From positions 1-64,000 of the forward strand of contig JADJVK010000008.1 in NCBI GenBank assembly GCA_016710625.1: DNA of 64,000 nt. Reading direction: 5' to 3'. This stretch comes from Saprospiraceae bacterium. GTDB lineage: Bacteria > Bacteroidota > Bacteroidia > Chitinophagales > Saprospiraceae. This document shows, one piece after another, positions 1-9,992 of the stretch (positions within the stretch are counted from its first letter, which is position 1; each line of letters opens with the position of its first letter). The notes beneath the pieces are model-generated. The model was not told where the DNA came from. It ran no database searches and was given only the letters and a program-made list of their open reading frames with translations. The translations under genes were made by a program, and so were the position numbers.

Positions 1-94
1 AAAAGCTGACAAAAATTCTAGTATATAGCATGCTTAAAACTTTGCTAGAATTTCAAAATCTAGGAAAGTTTTTTTTCATATTAACAAAATATCT

Positions 95-1355
95 ATGAGA
101 AAAGCACTTTTCCTTATTTTACTCTTCTCCCGTTTTTCAAAGCACACCGATGCCAAATTCTGTTGTTACTTTAAAATTTAATGAACAAAATATTGTGGCA
201 ACTCTTTTTTGCCCACGAGTTGGAATCAGCCATTGGTAAACCTACTGCGAATGATAGCACCAAAATTAATGATGAAAATTATCAACAAGAGTTAAAAGAA
301 TATATTAAAACACTTAAAAATACAAGGTGAAAATGGTGAATTTGGAAAATAGATATTCATGAAAATCAATTTTGAATCTACAAGCTAAACCAGAAACCAA
401 CATTGATTATAATGAATTATCTATCAAACATATTGCTTACTCCACTAAGTAACCTTAATTATCGAAAATTTATTGGTTTTATGATATCACATTTTACACC
501 AAGTATTTACACATTCTGCTTTGCTTAAAATAGAATAGATTGGAAAAATGGAATAATTACTGAATCAAAACCCTTAGAAATTGGCGTAATTGCATGGGAC
601 ATTCAAAGTAATACCTGTTCCAATTCAATTAATTCTAGAGGAAGGAAGCCTCTGGAAAGGATTCAAAATTAATGTTTTCATTAGGAATGAAGCATATTTG
701 GGAGGGAACAGATCATTTGCTATTTTTTTGTTCTGCTTTTACCCGCACCCCTCTTTCTGAAGAAAAAAAAAGAAGATGGGCTAAACATAATGGCTTGAAA
801 TCAAGCCTTTTAAAACTTTCCTACATAATCACTGCTTTTAATTTGGCACTCAATTACTTTTTTTTTAATATTTGGAACTTTAGGTTGGATCTCATTAATT
901 TCTTCCAACCCGATGGATTGAAATTTTGATAACAATATCAATCTTAATCTCTGCCCTTTTTGCTTTATTTCCAATTTTTTATAATTGATATTGCTGGGGG
1001 AGTTGGACTAATTCATGGTTGCTTGCATTTTCCAACACATTGGCAAACTTGGGATGACCTCCACTCAAATGGGTCTAAGCATTTTGGATTTAATCTTGGA
1101 ATAGAAGCAATGCGCTACTATTACCATGAGTTCGGTGTTGCCTTGTTTGTTGGTTAGCTGAGGACAGTTTATCAACTTACACAAAAAAGTTGTGGGTTAG
1201 TGGTGTTGCAATTGCTATAGTTTTCTGCTTTAGCATGGTTGGTTCAAAGAGTAACAAATAATTCAAACTTTATAACAAATTATATTGGTAGAGCTTCTGA
1301 ATATTTTACACTTATCATTTCATTATTAATCATTTTACAATCTGGATTTGGGTAA
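95..1355 (+). pseudogene. HupE/UreJ-like membrane protein, multiply frameshifted
   Basis: Pieces of one protein appear in successive frames. They are a start with a hydrophobic signal-like segment (MRKALFLILLF, from 95), a stretch in another frame reading TPMPNSVVTLKFNEQNIVAT (about 135-200), GMKHIWEGTDHLLF (about 685-730), then GFNLGIEAM (about 1085-1115), ending LQSGFG and a TAA. The GxxHIxxGxDHLLF and GFNxGxExxQ-type motifs are typical of the HupE/UreJ_2 family of predicted metal-linked membrane proteins. At least four reading-frame changes are needed to join them, so no intact product is possible from this sequence. It lies at the very left edge, where lesions are densest; low-quality sequence is an alternative to true decay. 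Confidence 0.7.
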
Positions 1356-1654
1356 AATCTAAAACCAAATTCCATTAAAATAAAAATTTCAATCCTAATA
1401 AATTGAAAAGTTTATAATTATTTCAAACAAATAAAATATTACAAGTTATTAATATTCAATACATTCTACTAAAAATAGAACATTATTAAAGAAATAAAGC
1501 TTTAATATTTTGGACAAAAAAATTCTAAAAAGCAATTTGAGATTATATTAATAAATGCTAAAATCTATAGTAATATTTAATATAAAATCTTAAATATTTA
1601 TTGTTTGTTTCAAAAAGTGAATAACCATTTTATGATTATTTAATAATAAATTAT
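1356..1654. other. AT-rich intergenic stretch
   Basis: About 300 bases of very AT-rich DNA between two broken genes. I see no ORF, tRNA or convincing hairpin terminator in it. Confidence 0.5.
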
Positions 1655-2403
1655 TGATTCTATAATTCACCCCTAAAGCAATATTGAGTTTCGGGATTGA
1701 AGGAAAAATCTACCTTGCAATAATGAACTAACACCAAATCGTTGAACGGCATCAGTATTATTATTCACAATATTTTTTATACTAAATTTATACAATATCT
1801 CCTTTTGGCTTCCACTAACCAGTTCAAAACTGATGATCCATAACTCGATTTTGCATATAAGGACGACGATAATTCTAATCCAGTCGTTAATGAAAATAGA
1901 TTATTGAATTTGTAGCTCATATTTATTGGGAAAACTAAATCTATAGAAAAGTACTTTACTCCTTTATCTGGTTCAATGTAATTATTTACTGTCTTATATT
2001 TCTTCAGGAAAAATTATAGTATATTTTTGATTAGGAATTGTATCTATAAATTTAATTTCACCTAAACTATTAATTGGAATATTCTCTGAAAAAGCAACAA
2101 ATTTACTAATATTCAATCCTACACCGTATTGAATATCACTTTTGATATTTGAGTTGATTTAGAAATCAAAATGCAAAATTGTATTTGTTTTTGATAGTGG
2201 TTACATTTTTTTGTGAATAATTTCTAGTAGTTTTCTCAACTAAAGAATCACTGATGACTCTTTCAAAATAGACTAATTGTGTATTAGTAGTTTCAGATTT
2301 TGTGAAAATATTATCTCCAATGGAGAACCAAATATTTTTGGTTTGGGCAAAACTCTTTTAATAAAACATAAATAGTGCTGCAATAAGGTGTTGTTTTTTT
2401 CAT
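1655..2403 (-). pseudogene. Broken exported protein, possibly outer-membrane beta-barrel
   Basis: Reading leftward from an ATG at 2403, a signal-peptide-like start (MKK..LIAALFMFY..SFAQ) is followed by mature-looking sequence (TKNIWFSIGDNIFTKSET, LVYFERVISDSLVEKT) but only by changing frame more than once; a stop interrupts after about 75 residues. The far end reads PKLNIALGVNYRINNLLLN, with the alternating polar/hydrophobic pattern of a beta-barrel strand. I do not recognise the family. It sits between two other broken genes, so it belongs to the same damaged segment. Confidence 0.45.
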
Positions 2404-2456
2404 TGTTAATTTTAATGCCTTTTAATTTTAATTATTTACGTTATATTTTGCTTTCA

Positions 2457-3565
2457 CTATAAGTCATATCTCAATAATTTACAATCCAAAGACCCATTCT
2501 CATGGTTGAAATTCGCTTTGAGCAAGCCTAATACATTTGATTGCCCGAAGGTCAGATGAAATAATCCAAGCTGTGTAGCCTCGATATTTTTTTTGAGTTG
2601 GTCGCCCATTATTTTGTACATTTCCTCATTTTCTGACTTTCTCAATCGTTCATTGTATGGTGGATTCATTACAATCATCCCACTTTCAAATGGTGGACCA
2701 AGATCTTCAAAACTCACATTTCATGCTTATCTCGATCTTCAAGTCCTAATGAAACGAGGTTTTTCGAGTATTATAAGTGCATTTCTATCTCTATCGCTTC
2801 CCACTATTGAGTACTTAGCGGTGTTACGCCTCATAAGCCTCCTTTTTGCAGTATCCAAAGGTCTTTATCAAAATCCATCCAATATTGAAAAGTAAAGTGG
2901 CGTCTCATAATTTGTGGTGGGAGTGTTGGTTGCCATCATTGCCGCTTCGGTGAGGAAACCTCCGAGCCACATTGGGTCGTATAAAGGTGTCTGGCTTATC
3001 CCTAACCAGTCAATTTCAAAATTCCTGCCGCCAACACTTCACTCAATGGTGCTTCTACTGCAGCTTCTCTATAGCCTCTCTTAAACAATGGTTCACCAGA
3101 ACTATCCAAAGAAACCGTACAATGGTCTTTTGACAAATGGATATTTACTTGCAAGGTGGGTCGAAAAGTATCCACACTGGGTCTGATACCGTATTTATCT
3201 CAAAATAATCGACAATTGCATCTTTGCTTTCAATGCCACATAATGAGAATGCGTTGAAAAAGAAGTACTTACGATGGCATCCACTGCCAAAGTATCTTTC
3301 TTTATTCATAGTTTTTCCCATTCTATTAGTCTAATCTGGTCATATTACGCTTTTTCGTTATAAGCATCAAAGGAGGCAATGGGTACCAAAATCCGCATCG
3401 CTGTTCGCAATAGCAAATTCGCTTTGTACATCGTCTCAATAGTGTCTAAACTCCGACTGCTCGATAACCTAACTCGATATCTTCTCCTCCAATAGATGCA
3501 ATCTCATCCGCCAACACTTGTTCCAAACCCATCAGGTTTTGGGCAACCATATTAAATTTGTCCAT
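2457..3565 (-). pseudogene. THUMP/class I SAM-dependent rRNA methyltransferase (RlmL-like), frameshifted
   Basis: The gene begins at 3565 with MDKFNMVAQNLMGLEQVLAD, continues DEIASIGGEDIELGYRAVGV and then stops. Later frames give the RlmL-like signatures MYKANLLLRTAMRILVPIASF, VNIHLSKDHCTVSLDSSGEP, LFKRGYREAAVEAPLSEVLA and, in the last 86 codons (2717-2457), IVMNPPYNERL, the NPPY catalytic motif of N2-guanine methyltransferases. Order and total length (about 370 codons) match a complete family member that would methylate 23S rRNA guanine, so only the reading frame is broken, in several places. This family is normally conserved in Bacteroidota, which makes a real knockout somewhat surprising. 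Confidence 0.8.
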
Positions 3566-3805
3566 TATCTTAAAAATACCCTAAAGGTATTACATACAGT
3601 CCATCAAAAATTAAATCACACTAATTAATTATCTTTTCAAAAAAATAATTTTTAAAAAGCTACTGCTCAACATATTATAGTTTTTGAAATATATAATTGA
3701 TTTTTGCTACACATTTGGATTATTGTAAATGTATTGCAGTGAAAATAAAGTATTCAATGGCAATATTTTTTGAACTGTACTTGAGAAAACGTACTATTAT
3801 ACCGT

Positions 3806-3860
3806 AGCCCTCTTTCGTCCAAAAACCGATTTAAATTTTGAACAAAGAGGGCTTTTTTTT
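3806..3860 (+). terminator. Strong rightward rho-independent terminator with no CDS upstream
   Basis: An AGCCCTCTTT arm (3806-3815) pairs with AAAGAGGGCT (about 3843-3852); the stem is extended by CAAAA/TTTTG and followed by eight T. The T-tract is on the + strand only, but no + strand gene precedes it: the 3566-3805 interval has no ORF. It may end a small RNA. The T-run also overlaps the last codons of the leftward DinB gene. Confidence 0.7.
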
Positions 3861-4357
3861 ATTCCATTGCGGCATATGATAGGTTGCCCATTCTTTCTTT
3901 ACTTGGTCCATAAACTCCTGGCACTTTACAACCATTTTGACGCATCAAAATACTCAATTGGCCTCTATGATGGGCTTGATGACGAATTAAAATAGCCAAA
4001 GTATTTCCTTTAGTCCATAATTCACCATACATTTCAATTTTCTCTGTCAAAGAAGCATCTACCCAGTTTCCTCGACTTGTTTTAAAATTTCACTACTTAA
4101 TTTTTCATAAGTTTCTATAATTTCTTTCATCGTGGTAGGAGGTGCTGCAGTCATCGTTGGACCATCAATTTCCAACCCAGTTTTGTTCAACATTTCAGAT
4201 AAAGTGATGGTGATATGCCACGATAAACGAGCAATGGTTCGAACATTTTCGTTATCTTTATTTGCTAAATATTATCAGGAATATTCCTAAAATATCCTAA
4301 AGTTTGTTCAGATTCATATTTCCAATCCGTCAAAAAATCTTCAACTTTCCTATACAT
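3859..4357 (-). pseudogene. DinB-family protein, two one-base frameshifts
   Basis: Starts at ATG 4357 (MYRKVEDFLTDWKYESEQ), which fits the DinB/YfiT four-helix family of about 165 residues. The frame breaks after RNIPDNI (near 4265), continues as LANKDNENVRTIARLSWHIT, and breaks again near 4065 before DASLTEKIEMYGELW. Adding one T in the run at 4265 and one A in the run near 4065 restores a full-length protein. The metal-site histidines of the family are visible (LSWHIT and HQAHHRGQ). DinB proteins act as metal-dependent thiol transferases or hydrolases; the substrate here is unknown. Both lesions are homopolymer losses, so sequencing error is plausible. Confidence 0.75.
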
Positions 4358-4520
4358 AAAATTTATTTTTTTATTTAAGGTAAATATAATATAATTTTTG
4401 CAAAATAAAACAGACATTATTTGAGAACATTTATATACATTTTCTTGCTGATGAGTTATACTGCTCATTTGCAATCAACCAATACAAAATTAATATTCAA
4501 AGGTAGATAAAAATGCTTAT

Positions 4521-5297
4521 TTGGTCGGCTTGGTATTTGCCAATGAAATCATTTCCAAAGCAAAATTGGATAATTTTGAAAATAATAATGATCTTATTGT
4601 TGAAAAGTATGCTTATCCAAAATCTGCAAATTTTGAATCATGGACAAGTCTTGACAATCCAACTAGACCCCCTCTTTTGCCAAAATTTGGTTTGGTAAAA
4701 ACGTGGCATTTGAATGCTGAAAATATCGAAAGTGTACGACCATCTCCTCCGCCTATTATTGGTAGTGAGCAATTTATGAAAGATTTGTATGAACTAAAAT
4801 CGTATAGCAAATCGATGACAAGGGCACAAACTGAAATTGCCAACTTTTGGGCAGATGGACCTGGAAGCCCCACCCCACCAGGTCATTGGAACACCATCGT
4901 TATGGAGTTGATGGCACAAAAAAATATGGATCAAAAAACGCAATTAGAAATTTTTGCGATGCTCAATACTGCATTGATGGATGCTGCAGTTTGTTGTTGG
5001 CAAACCAAATATTACTACAATTATCCTCGACCCAATCAAATAGACCCATCTATTAAAACAATTTTAGGCGTTCCAAATTTTCCAAGTTACACCTCTGGCC
5101 ACTCTACCTTTTCAGGTGCTGCGGCGATGGTGTTAAGTGCCTATTTCAAAATGAGCAATCCCTTTTGGAAAAAATACGCCAAAAATGCATCTGAATCCAG
5201 AATTTATGGCTGTATCCACTACCGATTTGATTGTGAAGCTGGATTGGAGTGTGGTAAAAAAATCGGAGAAATTGTGCTACAAAAAATGAAAAAATAA
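4521..5297 (+). CDS. Vanadium-dependent haloperoxidase-like / PAP2-superfamily protein, N-terminally truncated
   Basis: The 258-residue frame carries the three vanadate/phosphate-binding motifs of the superfamily: KYYYNYPRP (domain 1), PSYTSGHSTFSGAAA (domain 2) and SRIYGCIHYRFDCEAG (domain 3, with the SR..G.H...D pattern). This matches bacteroidotal vanadium-haloperoxidase-like proteins, which are usually well over 400 residues and exported. Here the frame only opens at a TTG (4521) after an in-frame stop at 4491, and just 160 bases separate it from the divergent DinB gene. The N-terminal half and any signal peptide are therefore missing or in another frame. Peroxidase versus phosphatase activity cannot be told from the motifs alone. 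A word-like tail follows the stop codon directly. Confidence 0.7.
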   Translation: MVGLVFANEIISKAKLDNFENNNDLIVEKYAYPKSANFESWTSLDNPTRPPLLPKFGLVKTWHLNAENIESVRPSPPPIIGSEQFMKDLYELKSYSKSMTRAQTEIANFWADGPGSPTPPGHWNTIVMELMAQKNMDQKTQLEIFAMLNTALMDAAVCCWQTKYYYNYPRPNQIDPSIKTILGVPNFPSYTSGHSTFSGAAAMVLSAYFKMSNPFWKKYAKNASESRIYGCIHYRFDCEAGLECGKKIGEIVLQKMKK

Positions 5298-5390
5298 AGA
5301 TGTTATAGTTGTAATATTTGTAATAGTTGGGAAAGTTGTGTTAGTTGGTAATCCCGAATGTTAAGGAGTAATATTTGTAATTTTTTTTTA
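5298..5390 (+). repeat. Degenerate word tail E, downstream of haloperoxidase-like gene
   Basis: Immediately after the TAA the sequence is built of short related words (GTTATAGTTG, TAATATTTG, TAATAGTTG, GTTGTGTTAGTTGG), ending in a long T-run. The style and orientation match the tails after three T9SS genes and one membrane-protein gene in this window. Confidence 0.55.
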
Positions 5391-5450
5391 CTTCAAGTAT
5401 GATGTTAGGATTCATATCCGTTCAGTACATTATTACATATTCAAAATTTA

Positions 5451-6414
5451 TTAGGTATTTTGCAATAAGTAACATACAACTTTAGTTTTTGGATTAATAA
5501 AAATATAAATTGATCCATTAACCCAAAAATCCAAGTTCTTAAAATATCTTTCGGAATCTTTATCTATTTTAAAACTTGAATATTCCAAATTAATTTCTTC
5601 TTTACTTTCACATAAATCAAAAGCAATTAAGAATTTCATTCTATCTCCATTTTTGGGGCAAATGGGGTATTCTGCATTTTGGATCCAAGATGGAACTCCA
5701 ATATTTCCTATAGAATTACTTATACTGCCTCCTTTTTCAAACTTAATAGGAGACTTCTTATATATAATTTCTGAGTTTGAGTTTGTAACATCGAATATTC
5801 TTGAAATATTTACACTATCAGAATTTATTAGTTTAGGGACTTATTTCATTTGAATAATCAAGAAATATTTTATCAAACGAATCATAAATTGGAGCAACAA
5901 GATGTAAATCGAAGTTTAGCAACTTGTTTGGAAACTCATCTTTATTTAATTTTCCAAAATACTGAAAATAAATTTCATCATTTAAGAATGGCAAAATCAC
6001 TTCATCTGGTTTTTTACCACCTAAGTATGATTCTGAATTTAATGATTTTTTAATCGTATATAATGTGTTTTTTGTAAGATCAATTTTTGAAGCTTTTAGC
6101 TTATAAGGCTTATATTCTTCTTTTGCACGTCTTCTACCATAATTGTAATTATAAACTCCAACAACCTTATCTTTCTCAATGACCACTTCTGTTCCATATT
6201 CTATCTGTTTCATTAACTCTTTTTTGGTATTGCTTGATTTTCAATATACTCTTGTTCTGAAATACCAGATTTGCCAAACATAAAAACCAACTAAATAAAT
6301 ACTTCCAGAATATGTATTCTTACTACATCCTGTAATAAGAATTAAAGTTAATGTTACAAAAACGCTTTTATTTTCATTTAATAATATATTTGATAACTTA
6401 AAGTAAAAAATCAT
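5451..6414 (-). pseudogene. Lipoprotein with DUF1963/YwqG-like C-terminal part, frameshifted
   Basis: From ATG 6414 the protein starts with a lipoprotein signal (VTLTLILITGCSKNTYSG, lipobox before Cys). After two frame changes (near 6300 and 6228) it reads GKSGISEQEYIENQAIPKK and ELMKQIEYGTEVVIEKDKVV. A third change near 5833-5840 leads into NIGVPSWIQNAEYPICPKNG, MKFLIAFDLCES and GSIYIFINPKTK. The GxPxWIQ..YP.CP..G..M.FL pattern and the closing strand resemble DUF1963/YwqG domains, a family of uncertain biochemical role. Total about 320 codons. The break near 6228 is one A short in an A-run; the others are also single-base. It is probably one gene, either decayed or mis-sequenced. Confidence 0.55.
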
Positions 6415-6431
6415 ACAATTATGTATTTACA

Positions 6432-6579
6432 AAATAAACCGAATCTCCTAATTTACCGAATCAACCGAATCTCCGAATATATCGAACTAACAAATATACC
6501 AAATTTACCAACTCAACAAATAAACAAATAAACACATCAACAACTATTTCAACTCCTTCAACTCTTCCAACTATAACAA
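6432..6579 (-). repeat. Degenerate word tail A, downstream of a T9SS gene
   Basis: In gene sense the stretch begins at the TAG stop and is made of 8-10 base words such as GAGTTGAAG, TTTATTTG, GGTAAATTTG, GGTATATTTG, TTAGTTCG, ATATATTCGG and AGATTCGG. Long parts are almost identical to tails B (9775-9992) and C (11698-11919). No ORF is supported in it. Confidence 0.75.
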
Positions 6580-8109
6580 CTACCGCATCACCACCACCTT
6601 CTCCCTTGCCAATATTCTATTTTCTCCATTTCTATCTTGTAAAATTTGAACAACATACATCCCATTTGGGATATCGCTGACATTCATTATCATTGATTCA
6701 TCCATACTTTGCTTTTGCAATATTATGCCACTCATATCCATTAATATAATCTCGCCATGTAATATACTTTCATTATTAGGCATTTTTAATTGTATTTCTA
6801 TTGCAGAATTTGTTGGATTAGGATAAACTTTTATTTCAGGTTCTTTTAGTAGTGTTGTTGTTGCTGTGGATATAATCCCCCATTGAATTGTACTATCACA
6901 GCCACCATCTTTACTTAAATTAATTGAATAGGGTAAGTCGAATTTTAAATTTGTTGGAGCATCTATTGCTTTTATTTCGAAATTACAATTTGGGTATTTT
7001 TCATTGGGTTTATGAATCACATGAATAAAATGAGTAGTAGTACCAGGACCTACATAAATCCGACAATCTGGACCTAATGTCATTATTCCTACTCAATGAG
7101 GCCAACCTGTTTCATCTGGCAAGGACACTTCTCCCATATGTATAACTGAGTCTGATGGATTTGCAACAGACATATCCATTTGAAAGATATGTCTTCCTGC
7201 TGTTAAATACAAAAATCTACCATTGGGGGAATAGCATGTTCCTTCTGCACTTTCCTTGAAATTGTGGTACAAATGTTTTCTAAAATTACTCAATTTCCCT
7301 GTTTTATCATCAAAATCATAGAGCATCACCCCAATATTATATTTATTATTCAGTGCAAAAGTCTTATTTTCAGGTGAAAATTTTGCTTGTGTATAGCCTG
7401 TTTCATTATTATTAATTGGAATGCCTATTTCACTTATTACTGGATTACTTACTAAGGATGACCCACCAATTTCATAAAACCGAAACACATTACTATTAAA
7501 ATCAATAGTATATGTCCACCATTTGGTTTTATCAGAATTAATGGTAGCTGTTGTCTTACTTGGTGACATGACTCCTTTTTGAATTATTTGTTTATCTTTT
7601 AAAACCAATCGCCCATCTTTCTTATGAACAATAGTTGAAATATAGAAATTTTCAGATATTACAGTTTTATAAAAATCAGAAAGAACACCATCTTGATGTA
7701 ATAAATAATAAATAGAATCATTGGTTAATTCTGGCAAAAAAATATTTTCCTGCCAAGTAGGATAATCACCAGATTCAGCACAATAATCATCCCAAATAGA
7801 TCCCGGTGTTAGAGTATCACCATTTGTGATAATTTTAAAATTCTTATCTCTGATATCACAATTATTTGTCATCATCAATAATTGTCCATTTTTGTCACAG
7901 ATATAACTTCCATTATCTCCAACTACAAATCGGTCTATACCAACTAGCGGATAACAGGTTACTAGGTGGTTGTTAAAATCCAAAACACTTACGCCAAATT
8001 TTTCTTTTATATCATCACCATAACCAAATGGAATTTGGTAATTATATTTCTGAGAAAATAATGAAAAACAACAATGCATTGAATATAAAATGGTTATATA
8101 TTTTTTCAT
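6580..8109 (-). CDS. T9SS type A cargo, beta-propeller-like, with an in-frame TGA
   Basis: The start is ATG 8109 (MKKYITILYSMHCCFSLFSQ, signal peptide), 12 bases after the upstream paralogue stops. The body has propeller-type phrases (NGDTLTPGSIWDDYC, SPNGRFLYLTAG, FSPENKTFALNN) and a C-terminal sorting domain with PNPTNSAIEIQ, SDIPNGMYVVQI and a basic end, EKVVVMR. This signal directs export by the type IX system and removal of the domain at the cell surface. A TGA at 7093-7095 interrupts the frame at GWPH-stop-VGIMTLGPDC; sequence on both sides stays in one frame and aligns with the next gene. A Trp (TGG) there would fit, so this is a single-base nonsense or sequence error. The cargo's function is unknown. 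Confidence 0.75.
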
Positions 8110-8120
8110 TGCTTCATCAT

Positions 8121-9668
8121 TTAATTTTTTCCAATTATAACTTTCCCACTTTTCACTCCAAAATGATCCAGCGTAACTGTCCATTCATAGAGACCAGAAG
8201 GGAAATTTGTAATATCTATTCTTTCAATTTCTTCTTTTGAACGTAGATTCTTTCTCCATATTTCTTTACCTGTAGTATCAAACATTCTAAAAACTCCCCA
8301 ATCCCATGTTTGTAATCCTAATATTTCAATTTTTAAATTATCTGTTGCTGGGTTTGGATAAACTAACACTTCTGGTGTGAAATAAATTATTGGTTTGCTA
8401 TCTGTAGTCAATGTATCACAAAAATTTTCCATAGGGGTTCCTGTCCTAAAGTGTGGAAATTTCGGCGTCTCTGAATTCAATGATTTAGTTACAATAGCTC
8501 TCTGTACTAAATTACATTCAATTCCTTTATTATCAGGGTAATTAATTACATGCATATACCTAGTAGAACCCCAAGTATTTAGATATAATTTACAGTCTGG
8601 ACCATGGAATATCCATGTTAGATAAGTTGGCCAAAAGTTTTTATGTAGAAACCCATCCCATTCTCCTACTTTGGTTTTTGTATTTTGAATATTATTCTGT
8701 TCTAAATCAAATTGGAAAACTTTATATGAATTTGAAACGTAAAGAAATCTTCCTGATGGTGAAAATGCACATCCTCCTACATCAATGCTATCTTGTAGGT
8801 CAAGATAAATCGGGTTGCTTAATTCTCCTGTAGAACGATCAAAATCAAATACTTGTACTTGTTCTGTCATATTGTAAGTAGCAAATCGCTTTCCATTCTT
8901 TGAAAAACAATATTGTCCCGATCCACTTCCTTTGGTGTCATCAAACTTACCTATATTTTGCTTTGATACCCACCGTATCGTATCATTTGTTACTAATATT
9001 TTGTGCCATATATTGCTGTGTGATTTTTTGGCTAGTATCCACCAATCATTGTTATTACTATGTTTTGTTGCTACCATATTTCCTGGCAATAATATATCAT
9101 TAAATATTGTAACACGTTTCTTTGTTACTGCCCCTAAACCCTGTTCCATTTCCATATCTATTTCAGAATAGTTTAGTCCTTTAAAGGCATAATCATAATC
9201 AAATTCTCCCCCATTGAATTTCATTAACGTATCTGAATGATGGAATAACAAATATTTATTTATAGATTTTGGTTTAGGTATACATAAGAAATTAAAAAAA
9301 CTTCCATATGTATCATGATCAATTGTACATCGATTTTGATATCTTTTTCCAGGATTTAAGGTATCTCCATTTTTCATGATTTCATCCTTATTATTTATCA
9401 ACCAACAACCATTGGAATAAAACTGGAGATTTCCTGCACTATCAGACATATTAAATGTGGCTGTTCCAAAATCGTATTTTGTATTAAATTTTTCCCAATA
9501 TAATTTGGAGCTATTAAAATCAAATTTAACTACACTAAACGTAGTATCTGGTGTATTATTATCATATCCCATTATCCAATGATAATCGTGTTTTTGAGCA
9601 CATAAAACATTTATAAAAAGCTGAAATACGATGAAAATGAAAGTTATTTTTTTGATGGTTTTGTACAT
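8121..9668 (-). CDS. T9SS type A cargo, beta-propeller-like paralogue
   Basis: Intact 515 residues. A signal peptide (FIFIVFQLFINVLCAQ, cleavage after Ala-Gln) is followed by repeated propeller-style blades (FSKNGKRFATYN, FSPSGRFLYVSN, FHGPDCKLYLN) and a C-terminal sorting domain beginning VLVYPNPATDNLKIEI and ending GKVIIGKN. It is the complete counterpart of the genes at 6580-8109 and 25235-26755, sharing NGDTLNPG and the GPDC strand. These proteins are exported through the outer membrane and anchored or released; binding partners cannot be inferred. The downstream gene follows after 11 bases, suggesting co-transcription. Confidence 0.8.
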   Translation of the reverse strand: MYKTIKKITFIFIVFQLFINVLCAQKHDYHWIMGYDNNTPDTTFSVVKFDFNSSKLYWEKFNTKYDFGTATFNMSDSAGNLQFYSNGCWLINNKDEIMKNGDTLNPGKRYQNRCTIDHDTYGSFFNFLCIPKPKSINKYLLFHHSDTLMKFNGGEFDYDYAFKGLNYSEIDMEMEQGLGAVTKKRVTIFNDILLPGNMVATKHSNNNDWWILAKKSHSNIWHKILVTNDTIRWVSKQNIGKFDDTKGSGSGQYCFSKNGKRFATYNMTEQVQVFDFDRSTGELSNPIYLDLQDSIDVGGCAFSPSGRFLYVSNSYKVFQFDLEQNNIQNTKTKVGEWDGFLHKNFWPTYLTWIFHGPDCKLYLNTWGSTRYMHVINYPDNKGIECNLVQRAIVTKSLNSETPKFPHFRTGTPMENFCDTLTTDSKPIIYFTPEVLVYPNPATDNLKIEILGLQTWDWGVFRMFDTTGKEIWRKNLRSKEEIERIDITNFPSGLYEWTVTLDHFGVKSGKVIIGKN

Positions 9669-9774
9669 TGGTAATTATATTTATTAAAAAAGAATCACTT
9701 TTTCTGTTCCCAAAATTAGCTAAATTAATTCCAATTAGCAAACTTTTGCTATGATAAATGATTAAGGTGGATTA

Positions 9775-9992
9775 GTTGTGGGAGTTGTGGAGTTGTGGAG
9801 TTGTGGAGTTGAAGATATTCACATTAAGTTCAAATCCAGCAAATAAAAATTTACCGAATCAAACGAATCTCCGAATTTACCAAATAAACCGAATCTCCGA
9901 ATATATCGAACTAACAAATATACCAAATTTACCAACTCATCAAATAAACAAATAAACAAATTAACAAATTAACACATCAACAACTATATCAA
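9775..9992 (-). repeat. Degenerate word tail B with GTTGTGGA array
   Basis: This tail follows the TAG of the next gene in its sense direction. It contains the same words as tail A, then a segment (9815-9854) that recurs almost base for base in tail C. On the + strand it starts with a short array of GTTGTGGA units (about 9776-9810). Confidence 0.75.

Noticed and set aside
7093..7095. Recoding of TGA as Trp
   Set aside because: TGA is used as a normal stop elsewhere in the window (for example the genes ending at 26987 and 12822), and only one gene shows TGA at an apparent Trp.
9776..9810. GTTGTGGA array as a CRISPR or phase-variable coding repeat
   Set aside because: Units are 8-9 bases with no spacers, lie in non-coding DNA and are part of the degenerate tail family.
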